Notes: a model not told the origin generated them from the sequence alone. Counted from the stretch's first letter, positions 24,701 to 37,447 are shown. The stretch: 64,000 nucleotides of DNA from Catonia carolina (GCA_035578175.1 JAQMRL010000002.1:97814748-97878747), one strand, 5' to 3'. Translations and numbers: made by a program.

Positions 24701-25744
24701 AATTTTCTATGACAAACTTTCAACATTCAATTTTTTTCCCAGCTGTTTCATGTTTTGTTTATTTTTCAATACATGTAAATAAAGATAACCGACAGGTGGT
24801 TTTCCTTCTAGGACACCGATAGTTATTTAATTGAAATAAAACTACATTTTAAATCCATCAAAATTGGTTCGTTAAAATCTTGTATCATAAAATCCTTTAC
24901 AGTACCGAAAAGCACTGCCTTTATTTCTGTGATGAATTTTTTTTTTTGAATTTCAAGTCTGATTTTGACATGAACAATCATTTAACTGTGCCAAATCACT
25001 CACAGTATCATTTTTTTATTTTTTTTTAACCCTCATAATTTCATTTTAATTTTTTTTCTTGGTTTCTTGAAATGTTGTTTCAAAGTAACCGCTATAGTTT
25101 CCAATTGATAACGATAATTTATAGTAGATGTAAATCTGTATGTGTTTGTATATTGTGTAAGCAATAAAAGTAATAATTATTTTTGTTTAAAATCCTATGT
25201 ATACGATAAAAACTTAATTGTTTGGTTTGTTCATTGTGAAAAGTTAATAAACAATATTATATACTTTAAGAAATTATTAGTTTATTACTAACTGTCCATA
25301 ATTAAAAAAAGTCAATGTAGAATGATGACCGAAAAAGAGAAAGTTTATAGAGTTTTTTTATTATCAGTACTACTAAAATAAAAGTGGAGTGTTTTTACAT
25401 GTTAATTATCATTTAGTGATGCTGAAAAGCATCATTAAACTATTTGTTAAAAAGGCAGGTCTAAACCCATCAAAATCTTTTTTTTAAAGTTGAAGAAACA
25501 CCAGCATGTCTCTAATAGATTAACCTGTGAGAAAGCTGTTGTTCACACAAATATTACATTACCTTTCTATTATATATTTAGTTATTTTCACTGTTTCTGT
25601 CAATTTTTTTTCTTTTGTGACTATAAAACAGCCTAAGCTGTATCAACACCTAAATTTAGCTTAATTATACTTGTACCTTAATTTACCTTGATTATACTTG
25701 TACTTCAAACTGTTTTGTTTGACTGTGTTTTTTAAAACACTTAT

Positions 25745-26110
25745 TATTCATCGTCATCTTCTAACACAGTTTAGGTGTACTGCCTATTCTGGTACCAAGG
25801 AAATTCATTGCCTTCAGCTTCCCCACACATCGTCTTCCTCTTGGTCTATACTTTATAGTTGTGCATGGATATCTATCATGATGTATTCTTCCATCCAACA
25901 CGTTGTAACCTGTTCTCTTTATATTGCTACACTCCATCCTTAATGGCATTCACATTTAATTTTTGTCTAATATTGCCATTACAAATAGCTGTGCCAAATC
26001 ATCCTAAAAGTCGGCAGTCTTTACAAACTTGTAAAAAAATGTAGAAACTTCATTTCCGCAACCTGTATTCTAATATTATCCCTTGCTGATGAAACTCATG
26101 TTTTCGGAAC
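25745..26110 (-). pseudogene. LINE 3' fragment
   Basis: Minus-strand translation shows QVAEMKFLHFF and, further on, DRYPCTTIKYRPRGRRCVGK. This corresponds to the R.P......Y.PRGRR..GRP..RW block at the end of many insect LINE ORF2 proteins. Frames are broken. Confidence 0.6.
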
Positions 26111-27226
26111 CCGTAAAATTAAAGTTTGGACTGCCATCCCATCGTAAAATTTCTTTTTAGTCTCTGTCTTTGTTTTTCTGTAAGGATATTTTTTTACAAT
26201 GACTGTCATTATTAAAAGAATAAAAATAATTATTTATAAAAGTATACTTTACATCAGAAAATGAAGGCGAAACAAAGTACTAGCACCTTTATTTTTACAA
26301 CAAAAAACCGCAACAATTTCTGTTAATTGTCTGTTAAATGACATTGATTCTGTTGGGGTATAGAAATAAAATTAGTAAGTACTAGTAATGATATTGACAG
26401 AAAATTTATTTAGGATCCTGTTTTCTTTTTTCATGAAACATGCACTTCTTTCAAAGATTTATTTAATTCAATTTTTTCTGGAATGACTTCCAAAAAGGCC
26501 TGTTGTACAAATTAAAAGTTTATGAATAGGAGTTTGTGGAATCTTATTATACACATTAAATTTCTTTTTAATGTTTTGAATTAAGGATATTTTATTCCAT
26601 TTATCACTTGGCACTATACATTGAAGATTATAAAGTCTGTAGCTAAAAAAACCAAAGGAATCAGGATTTCTTTGATGAGGGCAGCTAGCTAATGATGTTT
26701 GTTATTTAACTTTTTAAAAAAAATATATGATAGTCAACCAAAATGATAAATATATAATGATATATAACCACTTTTATTAGGTGTATTTAATATTAAAATT
26801 ATATGTTGTAAAAAACAAATTATTGTTATTAATATACTACATGTTTTTTTTAATGTATTTCAGTTTGTTCCTAGTTATATTTATTATTTTAAAATTAATT
26901 GTTCCTTTAATACAAAAGTAATGTAGTTGTGATTAATATATTATTATTTATTTATGTTTATTATTATTTATTTAGATTTATTTAACAAGTAGAATTTATT
27001 TTTAAAATAATTGTCAATTAATTTTTTAGACTACATATCTGATTTGGCCTACTTATTCAAACTGATGGCCAAAAACAATCAGTTGATGTATCTCAAATAT
27101 AATTAAATATCTGCTGGATTATATATTTCTTGAATATTTTATTCTGTTAGTTATTTATTGTTGGGAAGAAACTATATGAAATGGTTTGCACCACTAATCT
27201 AACTTGTGTATCTAAATGAATCGAAA

Positions 27227-27430
27227 TCAGTTCATATTTCCATGTTTGCTACAGCTAACAAGTTGCAGGCATATGCAAAAGATGGTTTGTCCAAATCCTC
27301 CTGCACTTCTTAATGGTCTCTTCCTAGGACAACCTTCTTCACTTCTCAAAAACCTCATCTTAGTTTGCTCTCTGCTGCTGATCCAAACCTCAATACCATG
27401 TGTTAATATAGACAGAGCTGATACTTGATA
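27227..27430 (-). pseudogene. LINE 3' fragment, short
   Basis: Minus-strand translation reads SILTHGIEVWISSREQTKMR and FLRSEEGCPRKR. This resembles the P.LTYG.E.W......MRFLR...G block of LINE ORF2 proteins, with a deletion between its two halves. Confidence 0.55.
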
Positions 27431-29059
27431 ACAGATCAATCAAGTGTCAAGCCTATTGTTGTTTCTTAAAGAACAAAGTATAACACCACTAGAGTTGTCC
27501 GCATGAAATTGGTCCAATGGTGACTAGATAGATGGAGCGTTTCCTCACTCCAACACCCTTCAACATTGCCACGCCTAATGTCATATTCGTGTTTCTGGGC
27601 AATTAATGAAACCCTATTCCAGTGATATTTTCAAAACAAAAACAACATTTTCTAGTTTGCATGTTTCGTGTAATTTCTAAAAATAGATTCTTTGAGTGTG
27701 AATTCTGGACTGACTGAGTGCGAATGAACAGATCACCGTATTGGGTAAGTTGTCCTGAGTCAACCTTACATTTTGAATCATATTTTAAAGTCAAATAACT
27801 ATTTTTTTCCTCTGTAACCTATGCCAAATAATAAATATGAAATTAAAGCAAAAATTTTGTATTTTATAACGGAATAGTAAAAAATGTATGTGGTCTATTT
27901 AAAAAAAAAATTATTTGTTGTCAAACGCAAAAAATGTCGCAAAATTTAGGTTGCCTAACTTTGTGCACATGCAAATGACCTTAACACTGATCAAATGATC
28001 ATAACACAATAATAACATTTATGTAGTAATAAATACAATTCATTTGGAATCCAGAATAATTTTTCCAGATATTTTTGATTAAAAAAGAGCTTAAGATTGC
28101 TAATTAAAGAGACCTCTAAAAATTCTTGCCAATTTGAATGATTGTGCAGGTTATAATAATGGAGTTGAACATGTGTGGCTTCTGTTGGACATCAAAATCC
28201 CTATGCATTTTAATACATTCTAATTATTTTCTAACAATTTTAAATGTTTATGCTACAACAAAGTAAAAAGATTAATTATATAATTTAGCGGATACTTCAT
28301 CCCAAAAACAAATATGTGGACCAAATATATAATTATGAATATTTCGGGAGATAAAGATTAAATTACAATTTAAAAAACAAACTAAAAATTAGTCATTCAT
28401 TTGAGTCATGTTATTGAATTGATTGGTAGTATAGTAAACTTGTTTAAAGTTTGCTCACCTTTTTCACTATGAATGAATACAAAGTTATAAATGTTATAAA
28501 TGACTGAAAATAAAGTTTTTATTTTACAATCTCTTTCCTTCTTTAATTTTTAAACATTTTAAAATACCAATTTCATACTTCTAAAATGAATTATGAAAAT
28601 TATAAAATTCTAGTATAATTTTAATTGAAATAATTTATATTATTTTATAGATTTATTATTAATTACTTGTTTTTTTTAAAAATTAGATTTCTTATTTAAT
28701 TGGTGGTTAGCTTTGATATTTAGTTTATATTCAACCCAAATATAATTAATGAATTGTTACTATTATTTTAATATTATTTAAATTTTATACTGTGTTTCTT
28801 TTTGTATCGAAACAAATTTTTGTGCACTTAGTCACTATGATTTATAATTACATAATATTACACTGTGCAGTATTATTATTTATTTTATTTATTAATTAGT
28901 ATTTATTTTTCTTTATTTTGTTACTTGCTTTGCACTATTGTCTATTTATTATTAGTTTATTATTTATAATTGTAAATTTTTATTACATTATGTTTATATT
29001 TTTTAATATTTAATAAATGATTCTGTTCATTATACTCTGTGTAATTTATTATTTAAAAT

Positions 29060-29690
29060 TGATACACTTTTTTGTTAATGATAATGCTTCCCATGCATTA
29101 TTTTGCCATGACCTTGACCCATTCGTATCAACTGCTTTGGAACCAGTTGGTTGTTTTCATCATCATTTTCTTTTTCCTCAGGTCGGGTCAAACACAACTC
29201 CTCTCCGCCTCTCTATCACTTAACCATCTCTCCTCCATTGGGATTTTGGTGTTACATTTTTTCCCCAATTCATCCATAACTGAACCTTAAACTTCACTCT
29301 TGGACTACCTCATGGTCTTTTACTCTCAATCTCCAAGGACAGCATCCTTTTCGGAAGGTTACTCTTCTCCATCCTATTGATATGACCAAACCATTGCAGC
29401 TTTGGCTGTCAAACCCTCCTTAACATGCTGTCCATTTCCGGTTTTCCATAACCATATCATTTCTTATTCCCGTCTATTCTTGCCTTTCCAGTGTACTCCT
29501 CTTGAACTTAATCTCTACTGCCCGAATTCTACTCTTTTTTTTCACCGGTCCATGTCTCGGCTCCGTTAGTCAAAATTGGCACAAAGTATCCATTATGCAT
29601 AGCTTTTTCACATTGCAATAACAACTTCTTGATCCAGACTAAGCCTCTCACTTTTTGGAAGAAACCACCTGCTTTCTACAACCTTTAAAC
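29060..29690 (-). pseudogene. LINE 3' fragment, longer
   Basis: Minus-strand frames show VPILTNGAETWT, then SRIRAVEIKFKRSTLE, then RRVWQPKLQWFGHINRMEKS, then KFKVQLWMNWGKK. These are consecutive parts of the C-terminal region of an insect LINE ORF2, interrupted by stops and frameshifts. The terminal part (EERW.S dipeptide region) is shared with the plus-strand copy at 39335-39910. Confidence 0.7.
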
Positions 29691-29769
29691 TCTAGGTTAG
29701 TTGCTAGTGTTCCTGTTATTTGTAATTCATTTTTATTTATTTTTTAACATTTTTAAAGTTGTACCTACG

Positions 29770-29925
29770 TTTGATCATCAGTATTACCGTGAGTTGTGGT
29801 ACAGTGTCGATGGTTTAAATTGGTACAATAGTTTTCCTAGCCCTAGTTGGGAATTTAACTCTGGACCTTTCACTTTAAAGGCTAACACTCTAACCACTAT
29901 GCCATGGTGCCAGCCTCATTGGTTA
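29770..29925 (-). repeat. tRNA-derived SINE (family 1), minus strand
   Basis: The minus strand reads CATGGCATAGTGGTTAGAGT in the box A position and AGAGTTAAATTCCC in the box B position, followed by the family-1 body. It lies directly beside a LINE fragment. Confidence 0.6.
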
Positions 29926-30059
29926 TTGTTATATATAATTATATTGTTATAAATTATAACATTAAATTATAATTATATTGTTATATATAATTATAATTAT
30001 ATTGTTATAAATAATAAAAGTACTTAGTATTGTTTGAAATGTTATTTATCTGGATAAAT

Positions 30060-30240
30060 GTTCTCAGAGTAATCAGCGTCATCTTGTAGCCTACAGCCCT
30101 TGGTGGACTTTTTCACATGAATCAAATACCTTGGTCTTCAAGTATTGTGGAATGTTCTTGTTTCTCAAAATACTATTCAATCTCCCAAATAGTGACCAAC
30201 TCAACTTATCTATCCTATATCGACTTCTCCTATTTGGTAA
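30060..30240 (-). pseudogene. LINE fragment (reverse transcriptase to post-RT region)
   Basis: Minus-strand translation gives WSLFGRLNSILRNKNIPQYL and KTKVFDSC. This is the W..FG.L...L....IP..LK.KVF..C block that precedes the (P)VLTYG.E.W motif in LINE ORF2 proteins. Confidence 0.65.
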
Positions 30241-31260
30241 CTCTTCCTGGGCTAATTGATAGTTTAATATTAGTTAACTAATGGTTTTTATTACTGTAAA
30301 TGTATTTTTTATTTGTTTATTAATATTTGATGGCTGTGGATCAGTTTTTTTTAGTAATTTATTCTTATTGTTTGTTAAGTAATCCTGATCATACACTGTA
30401 TTAATATTTTATATAAACATGAAGTGTGTCATTACTTTGGTACTTCATGAAGTAATTATTAAACAATAATTAAGAAATAATTATTAATTTAGTTATGAAT
30501 GTAAAAAAATAACAGTAGTGGTAAATAATAATTAATTTTAACAAGTAATAATTTGCTTGGAAGACGTAATATTTAAGTAATTGGTTAAGAAGAAGTTATT
30601 TGACCAATCATGTCAACAGAAACAGTTTCTCTTGTAATGAAATGATAAATGACTAAAATTGTTTCTGTCATCTATTAAATATGCCTGAAGAATTTTGGCC
30701 TTTTCTGTAATTATGCCTTAAATAATGTTAGTCTTTCAAAGCATTATTCTTTGTCACTACTGTTTTATTGTAGAATATTATTGTGCTGCTAATAATATTA
30801 AATAATGGTAAACAAAGATTTACTTAATTTAAAAAACCTTTGTATGTTTTTTCTTTGTTACTTCAACTAATATTAGTATATACAAATGTATTCTGTGTCG
30901 TAGATCAGTGGCGGCTATTCTAGGGGATCTTTGTAATCTGAGATGGACCTTAAATGGCTCATACCTAAAAATCTATACAATACATAACACTAACTTATAA
31001 TCATTTGCTCGCACAGAATTTTGTTAGGAAAGATCTGGAATTTCATTAAGACTTGGCCTACGGATGCAGGCTACCTCCAACTTGACATGATTCTTTCCAG
31101 TAAAAAAAGTTGTGGCGCATGCATAGAGCCTTAAATGAGCTATCACTACAGCTAAAAAGTTAGAATAGCATAGGCATGACTGGTATCGAAACCCATCTCT
31201 GAAGTCGTAGATCCGGGACCAGTGTGAATATAGCTGTGCTGCATAGTGCTTGTCATATAT

Positions 31261-31288
31261 GTGTGTGTGTGTGTGTGTGTGTGCGTGT
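31261..31288. repeat. (GT)n microsatellite
   Basis: The tract has about 14 GT units with one interruption (GTGCGTGT). Confidence 0.9.
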
Positions 31289-32204
31289 TATGTTTAAGTT
31301 TAGCAATAAATATTAATGTTAATATTTTTATTATTTAGTATTTAAAATTTCACTCAAATACTGTGAACAGGGTTATGGCTAGTTTCAAATTCGTAAAAGT
31401 AATGGGTTTGTTTATTTTATGAGATGTCCTGTTTTGTGGATCCACTTTCCGTCACTGGTTTACATTAAGTAATAAATTAAACAAAATATTTAAAGATTGT
31501 TACAAATTTATAAATAACGATTCGGTTGTAGTTTTGGTGTTAGCATATTATTATCTTTTAGGAACTTTGTTGTTCCTTCTTCTGCAATTCCAGATACTCA
31601 AAACTGCAAATGAATCATTATTATTGATAACCTGTAGTGATTTGTAATGTAATATCTTATCGTGCAATAAAATTCTTTAGGTTTTAAGAAGTTTCAATTT
31701 ATAAAATAGTATAAGAAATTTTATGCTATTTTAAGTACGCAAACACTATGGTCTAAATTTTATGTAATAACCCCATTAGTGTTTCAGAGTTAGTGTTATA
31801 CATTATTGCTGAAGTTCATGGATTCAGTTTTCTACTAAAATCTAGATAATTTGACTTACAGTTTCATGTAATATACCATATCTTATGCATTTCTAAAAGA
31901 ATCCAAATGTTGAAGTGACTTAGATAATCTTTAATAAGTTTTACATTACTTGAATTATGATTTAACATAATGACTGCTCGAACTTTACACCACATGCTAT
32001 CCAAGTAGTCTATAATTAGCTCGCTTTAAATGTAATTTACAAATTTTACAGATTTGAAAACTATTCACTGAGAAAAATGCATGTTGACATTTTTCATCTT
32101 AAGGAAGGATCAATATAACAATCAATGTGATTTTTAGTTGCTTAAAAAAACATCTAGCTCAAAAATAAACCTCTTTTACATGCCTAAAATGTAAATGTAG
32201 GTCT

Positions 32205-32850
32205 CAAAAAGAATTGTGAACGTTTTCACATTCATGAAACACAAAGGTTAATAAAGTAGGCTTATAGAAATACAATTAATAATTGTAAAAGTTAATTATC
32301 AATGTTAATTGGGTCAAACAAAAAACACTAAGGTAAACAGAGAACATTAACTTGAAGTGTAAAAATGTTAAAATTAAATTTAAAATGTGGTTCCATCTTT
32401 TGTGTAGTGGTAGCGCACTAGCCTATTATGTAGAGGTCCCAGGTTCGATTATGGCTAGGGTCTTGAAATTTTCTCAAGTTTAAACCCACTGTAGTTGCTA
32501 ATAACCAAGCTGCTGTTACAACTTTAAATAAAACTAACTTATTCATGAACAGTTTGTAAATTTTTGTGAAAAAAAGCATTTTTTTCATTAATTTGCACTG
32601 ACTAATTGTGAAATTGTTTATGGCGTTATTTCAACACTAAGGTTGAATTTTAAGTTCTTTTGTTTGGAAGAGAGCAATAATTTATTATCTCACGAAGACA
32701 TTTTTACACTTTAAGTTAATGTTTTCTGTTTGCCTCTATTTCAATTTACTTTTACAATTATTATTAATTGTATTTCTATTTTAGCCTACTTTATTTACCC
32801 TTCTGTTTCATGAATGTGAAAATGTTCACAATTCTCAAAGAGATATTTTG
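32205..32850. mobile_element. Fold-back element with a SINE nested in its centre
   Basis: The left arm (about 32205-32370) and right arm (about 32690-32850) are inverted copies. For example, the left GAACATTAACTTGAAGTGTA pairs with the right TACACTTTAAGTTAATGTTT, and the left TCATGAAACACAAAGG pairs with the right CCTTCTGTTTCATGA. A tRNA-derived SINE occupies 32392-32535 between the arms. No protein coding was seen. Confidence 0.65.
32392..32535 (+). repeat. tRNA-derived SINE (family 1)
   Basis: The head is tRNA-like: TTTGTGTAGTGGTAGCGCAC in the box A position and CCCAGGTTCGATTATGG in the box B position. The family body follows (AAACCCACTGTAGTTGCTAA). Confidence 0.7.
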
Positions 32851-33644
32851 AATCGGGTGACTCTTTCAGATCAATCTCACTTGCTTATTATTAAACTGTC
32901 AAAATTCTACTTATTTTAAGTTAATTATTTAATTAAATTTTTATATAATTGGAACAACCTAATTTTTGGGGTCCAAAACATGAAAAAAGCTCTACAACAT
33001 AAGTAGTTTATTTGATCTTTCATCAGTGCGAGAGCATGGGTACAATTGAACACAAGATTCTTAATATTCCTAGACCCTTTACAAACAAAATTAGGCAGCT
33101 AGATGTCCTACTTGTCTCAAGAGTGCTTCCACCAACTATGCGTCATCACCAGCAGTCTGTTTTTTTTTTACATGTAACAAAATTACCACCTCACAACTTT
33201 TATGTTATTTCGCATTATTTGTAGTTGTACTATCTACTACTTTAATGAATAACAATGACCAGTTTTGGTTCTTTTAGCTTCTATTATTTTTAATGGTGCT
33301 TACTTGTAATTATTTTATTATATGTACAATGTCCTAATTAAATTTGATTAATGTTGTCAATGTGAATTAATTTATAATGCAAAATATACACTTATATGTA
33401 ATATAGAATAAATGTAATTTATGTAAGTAAATTATTTATAATATTGATGTATGTTCTTGATAAACAAAAAAATAAATATTTTTTTACTGAAATTTATTTG
33501 TTTGACTTTATTGGCACTTATTGAAATTTTATTAAGGTTAACTAATAAAAAAAATATTAAAACCGACCTATGAGTTATTATATTTATACAAGTGTAAGCA
33601 ATAAAATGGAGAAAAACATGATATCTTAAATGAATAAATGACAT

Positions 33645-33800
33645 TTAAAGTGGTTAGTACACTGTACTGCCAAGTGGTTGGCTGGTCCCACATTCAATTC
33701 TCAGCTAGTATCTGGAAAATTTTTTCATTATTTTATTACAAACCCATCATTCTTTAACCCAAAGTACTCACTAATGTTGTAGCTGTTGGTATGACTTACA
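33645..33800 (+). repeat. tRNA-derived SINE (family 1)
   Basis: The stretch has AAGTGGTTAGTACACTG and CCCACATTCAATTCTCAGCT in the two promoter-box positions. The body AACCCATCATTCTTTAACCC and AAAGTACTCACTAATG closely matches the copy at 1009-1180. Confidence 0.65.
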
Positions 33801-33999
33801 ATATAGTACTACAAAATGAAAAAAAAAGATGAAGTAATACTGATTAGTAATTGTGCTATATACACAAAATGTGAAAATGGTAAATTTAAATAATTAAACA
33901 GTTTTACACAAGTGACTGAGGAGATAACATTTCGTAATAACACTAGTAAAATTAATCAGTTTTATTTTGAATTTTTAGTTTTATCTTAAGAATTTTTTT

Positions 34000-34420
34000 C
34001 AGAATTTAAATGTCCACAATCACTACACAAGTAACAGAATTGATTACAACACGTAATGTTGCTCCATGTTGCTAGTCAAAAAACTAAATTTTTTGAACAA
34101 AAACCTACTTATACAGGTAGGAAATACATCAAAAAATTACCACAAGCTTTAAAAAATGTTTGGTTATCTGTTTTTGTTTAAAAATTACTAATTAATTGAT
34201 GAAATATTTTTAATGTCCACAACCATTACAACAGAAACAGAACTGATTACTATGTTGCTAATCAAACCATTAAATTGTTTGATCAAAAACCTACTTATGC
34301 ACGTAAAAAATACATAAATAAATTACCATAAGCTTTAAAAAGTTGTGGTAATATGTATTTGTTTAAAAAAATTATTGATGAAACATTCAGTTCCTTTCTT
34401 AATTGTTTTTGTGGAAATTT
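34000..34420 (+). pseudogene. LINE ORF2 C-terminal fragment in tandem duplicate
   Basis: Two successive copies (about 34005-34195 and 34205-34390) read VHNHY.....DY, then KPTYARKKYINKLP, then LKSCGNMYLFKKII in the better one. This fits the NTR......P...L......Y.G..LYN.LP..IK...N...FK..L end of jockey/CR1-like LINE proteins. The first copy has more stops. The duplication is direct and imperfect. Confidence 0.6.
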
Positions 34421-35389
34421 TTAAAATTGTCATCTATCATTTTCCTTGGTCTGTGCATTCATCACACCCATATGTCAAAAACTACAAAATTTAGCAACAA
34501 ACGCTTTTGGATTCATAATCTTCACAAAAAATTTTGGGCCTAAATTGAGTTTGAATGTCCAGTTTTGATCAGAAGTGGCCCAAAACCGGAAGTCAAGAAA
34601 TCAAAGTCGGAATTTGGAAATAAAAATAGTATCATTCAATTCCTCTTTAAGAATAGATACAGAAATCACTAGTAGTTTTTGGCATAAATAAAAAGTAGTC
34701 CCTAATGCATAGTAGCTGTGTCAAAAATTGCCACCAGATACATCATCTCATGAATGGAATTTTTTTTAAATAAATTTCTAAGTAAACACTGAGGTAAAGG
34801 AAGTATTATTTGGTAAACATTATTAAGTGATACTTATTGAAGCAAGTAAGTAGTAGTAACAGATCAATCGGTAAGTAATAAATTTTACATTCATTTTTAT
34901 CTTAATTGGTCCTATACTCAGATTTTGGAGTCTCCAGTATGCAGTTAACAAAAAAAACTTTAATATTGGAATAGTGTCTCATGTGATTGTGGTCTGAAGC
35001 CACGACGACACACATTTGCCTCTATAGAATGGTTTAGAAAACTGTATTATTATATTTTCACGTCTTGTTTTTCAATACAAATTTATAACAGTATTAGAGT
35101 AGAGTTTATTTGCTGGCTCCAGGCCTCTGCACAATGAGTAATTACAAAATATGAATAGATGCTTCAGATCTCTTTTTCATTACTTCATCAGAAATTTCTT
35201 TTGTATTATTTTTTATAACAAGTCAAGTGTCACAGTATTATTCTAACATTTCAGTTTTTGTGTGAAAAATGTGTACTTGGCTAGGGTAAATTCAGGTATT
35301 TTTTGAAATTTAAACTGCATTGGTTTTTTTTGACAGAAACGTAAGCAAACATTTATTACAATATCTAAATTATGTAGAACATGAACCCA

Positions 35390-35690
35390 CCGGGTTTGTC
35401 TAGAGGTAAAGTCGTTGCTACGAGTCAGCTGGTTAACAGCTAATTTTTGGAAACAAAGGTTCTTGGTTCAAATACTAGTAAAGGTAGTTCATTTTAAACA
35501 GATTTGAACACTAGACAGTGGTTACTGATGTGCTTTGATGGTTGGGTTAAATTAACCGTACTCTCTCAGGAATGGTCGGCCTGAGTTTGTACCAGACTAA
35601 ACCTCATACCATTCTCATCTCGTTGAGTCATGGAGTTGCTTATTGTTCATAATTGAACAGATTGCAACGTACGCACATTAAATTAGAATT
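35390..35690 (+). repeat. SINE family 2, copy A
   Basis: The head is tRNA-like (GTCTAGAGGTAAAGTCGTTG; GGTTCTTGGTTCAAATAC). The body is shared with 53095-53400, including TGATGGTTGGGTTAAATTAA, ATGGTCGGCCTGAGTTTGTA and, near the end, GAGTCATGGAGTTGCT. Confidence 0.7.
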
Positions 35691-35796
35691 ATGTAAATTA
35701 AAAAAATTTAGAACACAATGTAAATTTACACCTAAATTTTATCTACAAAATAAAAAATAATTAAATGAAGATTAATATAACTCAATATGAGTATAA

Positions 35797-35802
35797 TTTA
35801 TT
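35797..35802 (-). promoter_or_regulatory. Candidate polyadenylation signal for E2 copy 1
   Basis: AATAAA on the minus strand lies about 37 nt after the stop codon of the gene at 35839-36306. Confidence 0.4.
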
Positions 35803-35838
35803 GGTTTCAACACAATTTTTAAGAATTCTTAAGTTTTC

Positions 35839-36306
35839 TTATGGTTCGCCAGGTCTCTTTTCAGCATGTCTTTTAGTGAATTCCTCGGCAGTAATTAGAA
35901 ATTTCCTTCGATCCTGCAACATTTCTTCCGCAATATCTGGACGTAGGGCATTATGTGGATCGGGATCGTTAATAAGAGCTATTATAGCTGCAACAACTTG
36001 TTCCATTTTCGTGGCTGGTTTCCAGTGTTCTGAGGTAATAATTGGTAAACATACATAACCTTTATCATCAATATTTGGATGATAGATTTTAGTATGAAAG
36101 AATAATTTCGGTGGCCTAAATGGATAATCGACTGGAAAATTTATTTCAATTTTAAATGCACCTTTATTATACGGTGGATTGTCTGGAACAATTAGAGCTT
36201 GCCAAGTCAAAAAATTTGATTCATCTACTTGAAGTCCTCTGAACGAACTCAGGCCTAGTGCTTGAAGTTCTTGTAATTCTTTTTGTAGTCGTCTTGTAGC
36301 TGCCAT
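35839..36306 (-). CDS. UBE2L3/UbcH7-like ubiquitin-conjugating enzyme E2, copy 1
   Basis: The gene encodes a 155-residue E2 (human UBE2L3 has 154), which carries ubiquitin as a thioester from E1 to HECT or RBR ligases. The UBC fold is complete. HPN lies at 76-78, the catalytic cysteine at 86 (YVCLPII), the E3-contact Phe at 63 (YPFRPPK), and the last helix ends [11 protein letters not shown]. The start at 36306 was chosen because [11 protein letters not shown] aligns with the family N-terminus. The frame remains open to 36360, but the acceptor-like TTTGTTCCAG ends at 36322, so the extra residues are probably intron. The coding region has no introns. Position 119 is Asn instead of the His of UbcH7, while Pro88 is kept. 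A second, diverged copy lies 2.2 kb upstream on the same strand. Confidence 0.92.
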   Translation of the reverse strand: MAATRRLQKELQELQALGLSSFRGLQVDESNFLTWQALIVPDNPPYNKGAFKIEINFPVDYPFRPPKLFFHTKIYHPNIDDKGYVCLPIITSEHWKPATKMEQVVAAIIALINDPDPHNALRPDIAEEMLQDRRKFLITAEEFTKRHAEKRPGEP

Positions 36307-36321
36307 TTTCTTTTCATTGGT

Positions 36322-36340
36322 CTGGAACAAAACATGTCCA
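36322..36340 (-). other. Probable 3' splice acceptor before E2 copy 1
   Basis: The minus-strand sequence ends in TTTGTTCCAG, followed 15 nt later by the chosen ATG. This suggests a 5'UTR intron like that of copy 2. The matching donor was not identified; CCATTGATAGTAAGT near 36970 is one possibility. Confidence 0.45.
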
Positions 36341-36379
36341 TTGCTGGGGGTGATGTCCATTTTTCAAGAATCACAATAT

Positions 36380-37200
36380 TGTTAACAGAATAATTAACAT
36401 GCTAAAAACGACCAAACGATATAGTGTTTCAAAATCTTCAATGGGAAATTTCCACACTTCGTACTATACTTTATTTTGAACCTACAATAAATTACAGTAC
36501 ATTATTAGTATCTGAGTCACTCAAATCTCTTTTTATTGTAAAAAACTAAAATTTGTTACATACAGTTTTGGTTATATGAAATAAAGGAATGAAGTAGGTA
36601 CTTCAAAATAATTCATGTGTTAATGGAAAAGCAGCATAAGGCCATTTGGTTTGTTCCACCCACAACTAAGGAAACACAAAATAATAACCTTTATTTGCCT
36701 CTTCTTCACTTCCTAAGTCTTCCATAGTATCCTAATGCCTTACAACACTTCTCACTAATGTTTGGGCTCCTTTCAGCTGACACCTTCCCAAAATTCATTT
36801 AATGAATAATGTCTTTGACCGCCCCGCCCCCTCCCTTTTGGCTGTTTCATAAAAACAACAGAAAATACAGATTTGTGAAAATCAACACATATGATTTTAT
36901 TTTATTAAAATTTTAATTTTTTAAAGAGAAATACAAGTTTATTATTGCACTCATAAAATAAAACCTACTTACTATCAATGGTATTCTAAACTTTTTTACC
37001 AATAAGGATGTCATTAGTGGTACATTAAAACAAAGAGTACTTCTTTTGATTACTTTGTTTCCTCTGGATAAATAATAGCATGCACATTTATGTAACTACT
37101 CGTACATATCAGTTTTATAACGTTTAATGAAAAAAAGAATAGTTCTATTAAGATCGTCGTATTTTTCAATAACTAATCTATTTATTACGCTTAATATTAG
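36380..37200. other. Gene-free stretch between the E2 copies
   Basis: AT-rich sequence with no recognised repeat or exon. It may hold the promoter and non-coding first exon of E2 copy 1, but neither can be placed by eye. Confidence 0.4.
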
Positions 37201-37204
37201 TTTT

Positions 37205-37345
37205 TAAAAGTCACATCAACTACTTTGGTAATTACCAATTACTATCGGTTACAGTTCAGAATCAGTGGGTTTTAATATATAATAATATCCAGACCGTCAA
37301 CCCCAGACTTTCCACTTTGTAGTCGGACACAGTCTTGTAATCAGA
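37205..37345 (-). repeat. tRNA-derived SINE (family 1), minus strand
   Basis: The plus strand carries the complement of the family body (AACCCACTGATTCTGAACTG on the minus strand), the CTGGATATTAT block, and a degraded tRNA-like head with GACTACAAAGTGGAAAG. It is diverged. Confidence 0.5.
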
Positions 37346-37447
37346 GGTACCTAATTTAAGGTTAATTTAAGAAAACAAAAGTTTTCATAAATTTCATTAC
37401 TATGGTCAAATGAAGCATATTTTTTCTCACATTCAAAAAAGATTGCA

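Larger units (their letters stand above)
18620..35796. other. Intergenic tract, repeats only
   Basis: About 17 kb between the adaptor gene and the first E2 gene. Apart from the pogo, LINE, SINE, microsatellite and fold-back features listed, I see only AT-rich sequence. No recognisable exons, tRNA genes or conserved RNA genes were found, notably in 19870-21330, 21750-25740, 26120-27220, 27800-29050, 30250-31250, 31300-32200 and 34430-35385. Confidence 0.55.

Noticed and set aside
36307..36360. N-terminal extension of E2 copy 1 starting MDITPSNG
   Set aside because: It crosses a splice-acceptor-like site, and the family N-terminus aligns with the later ATG.
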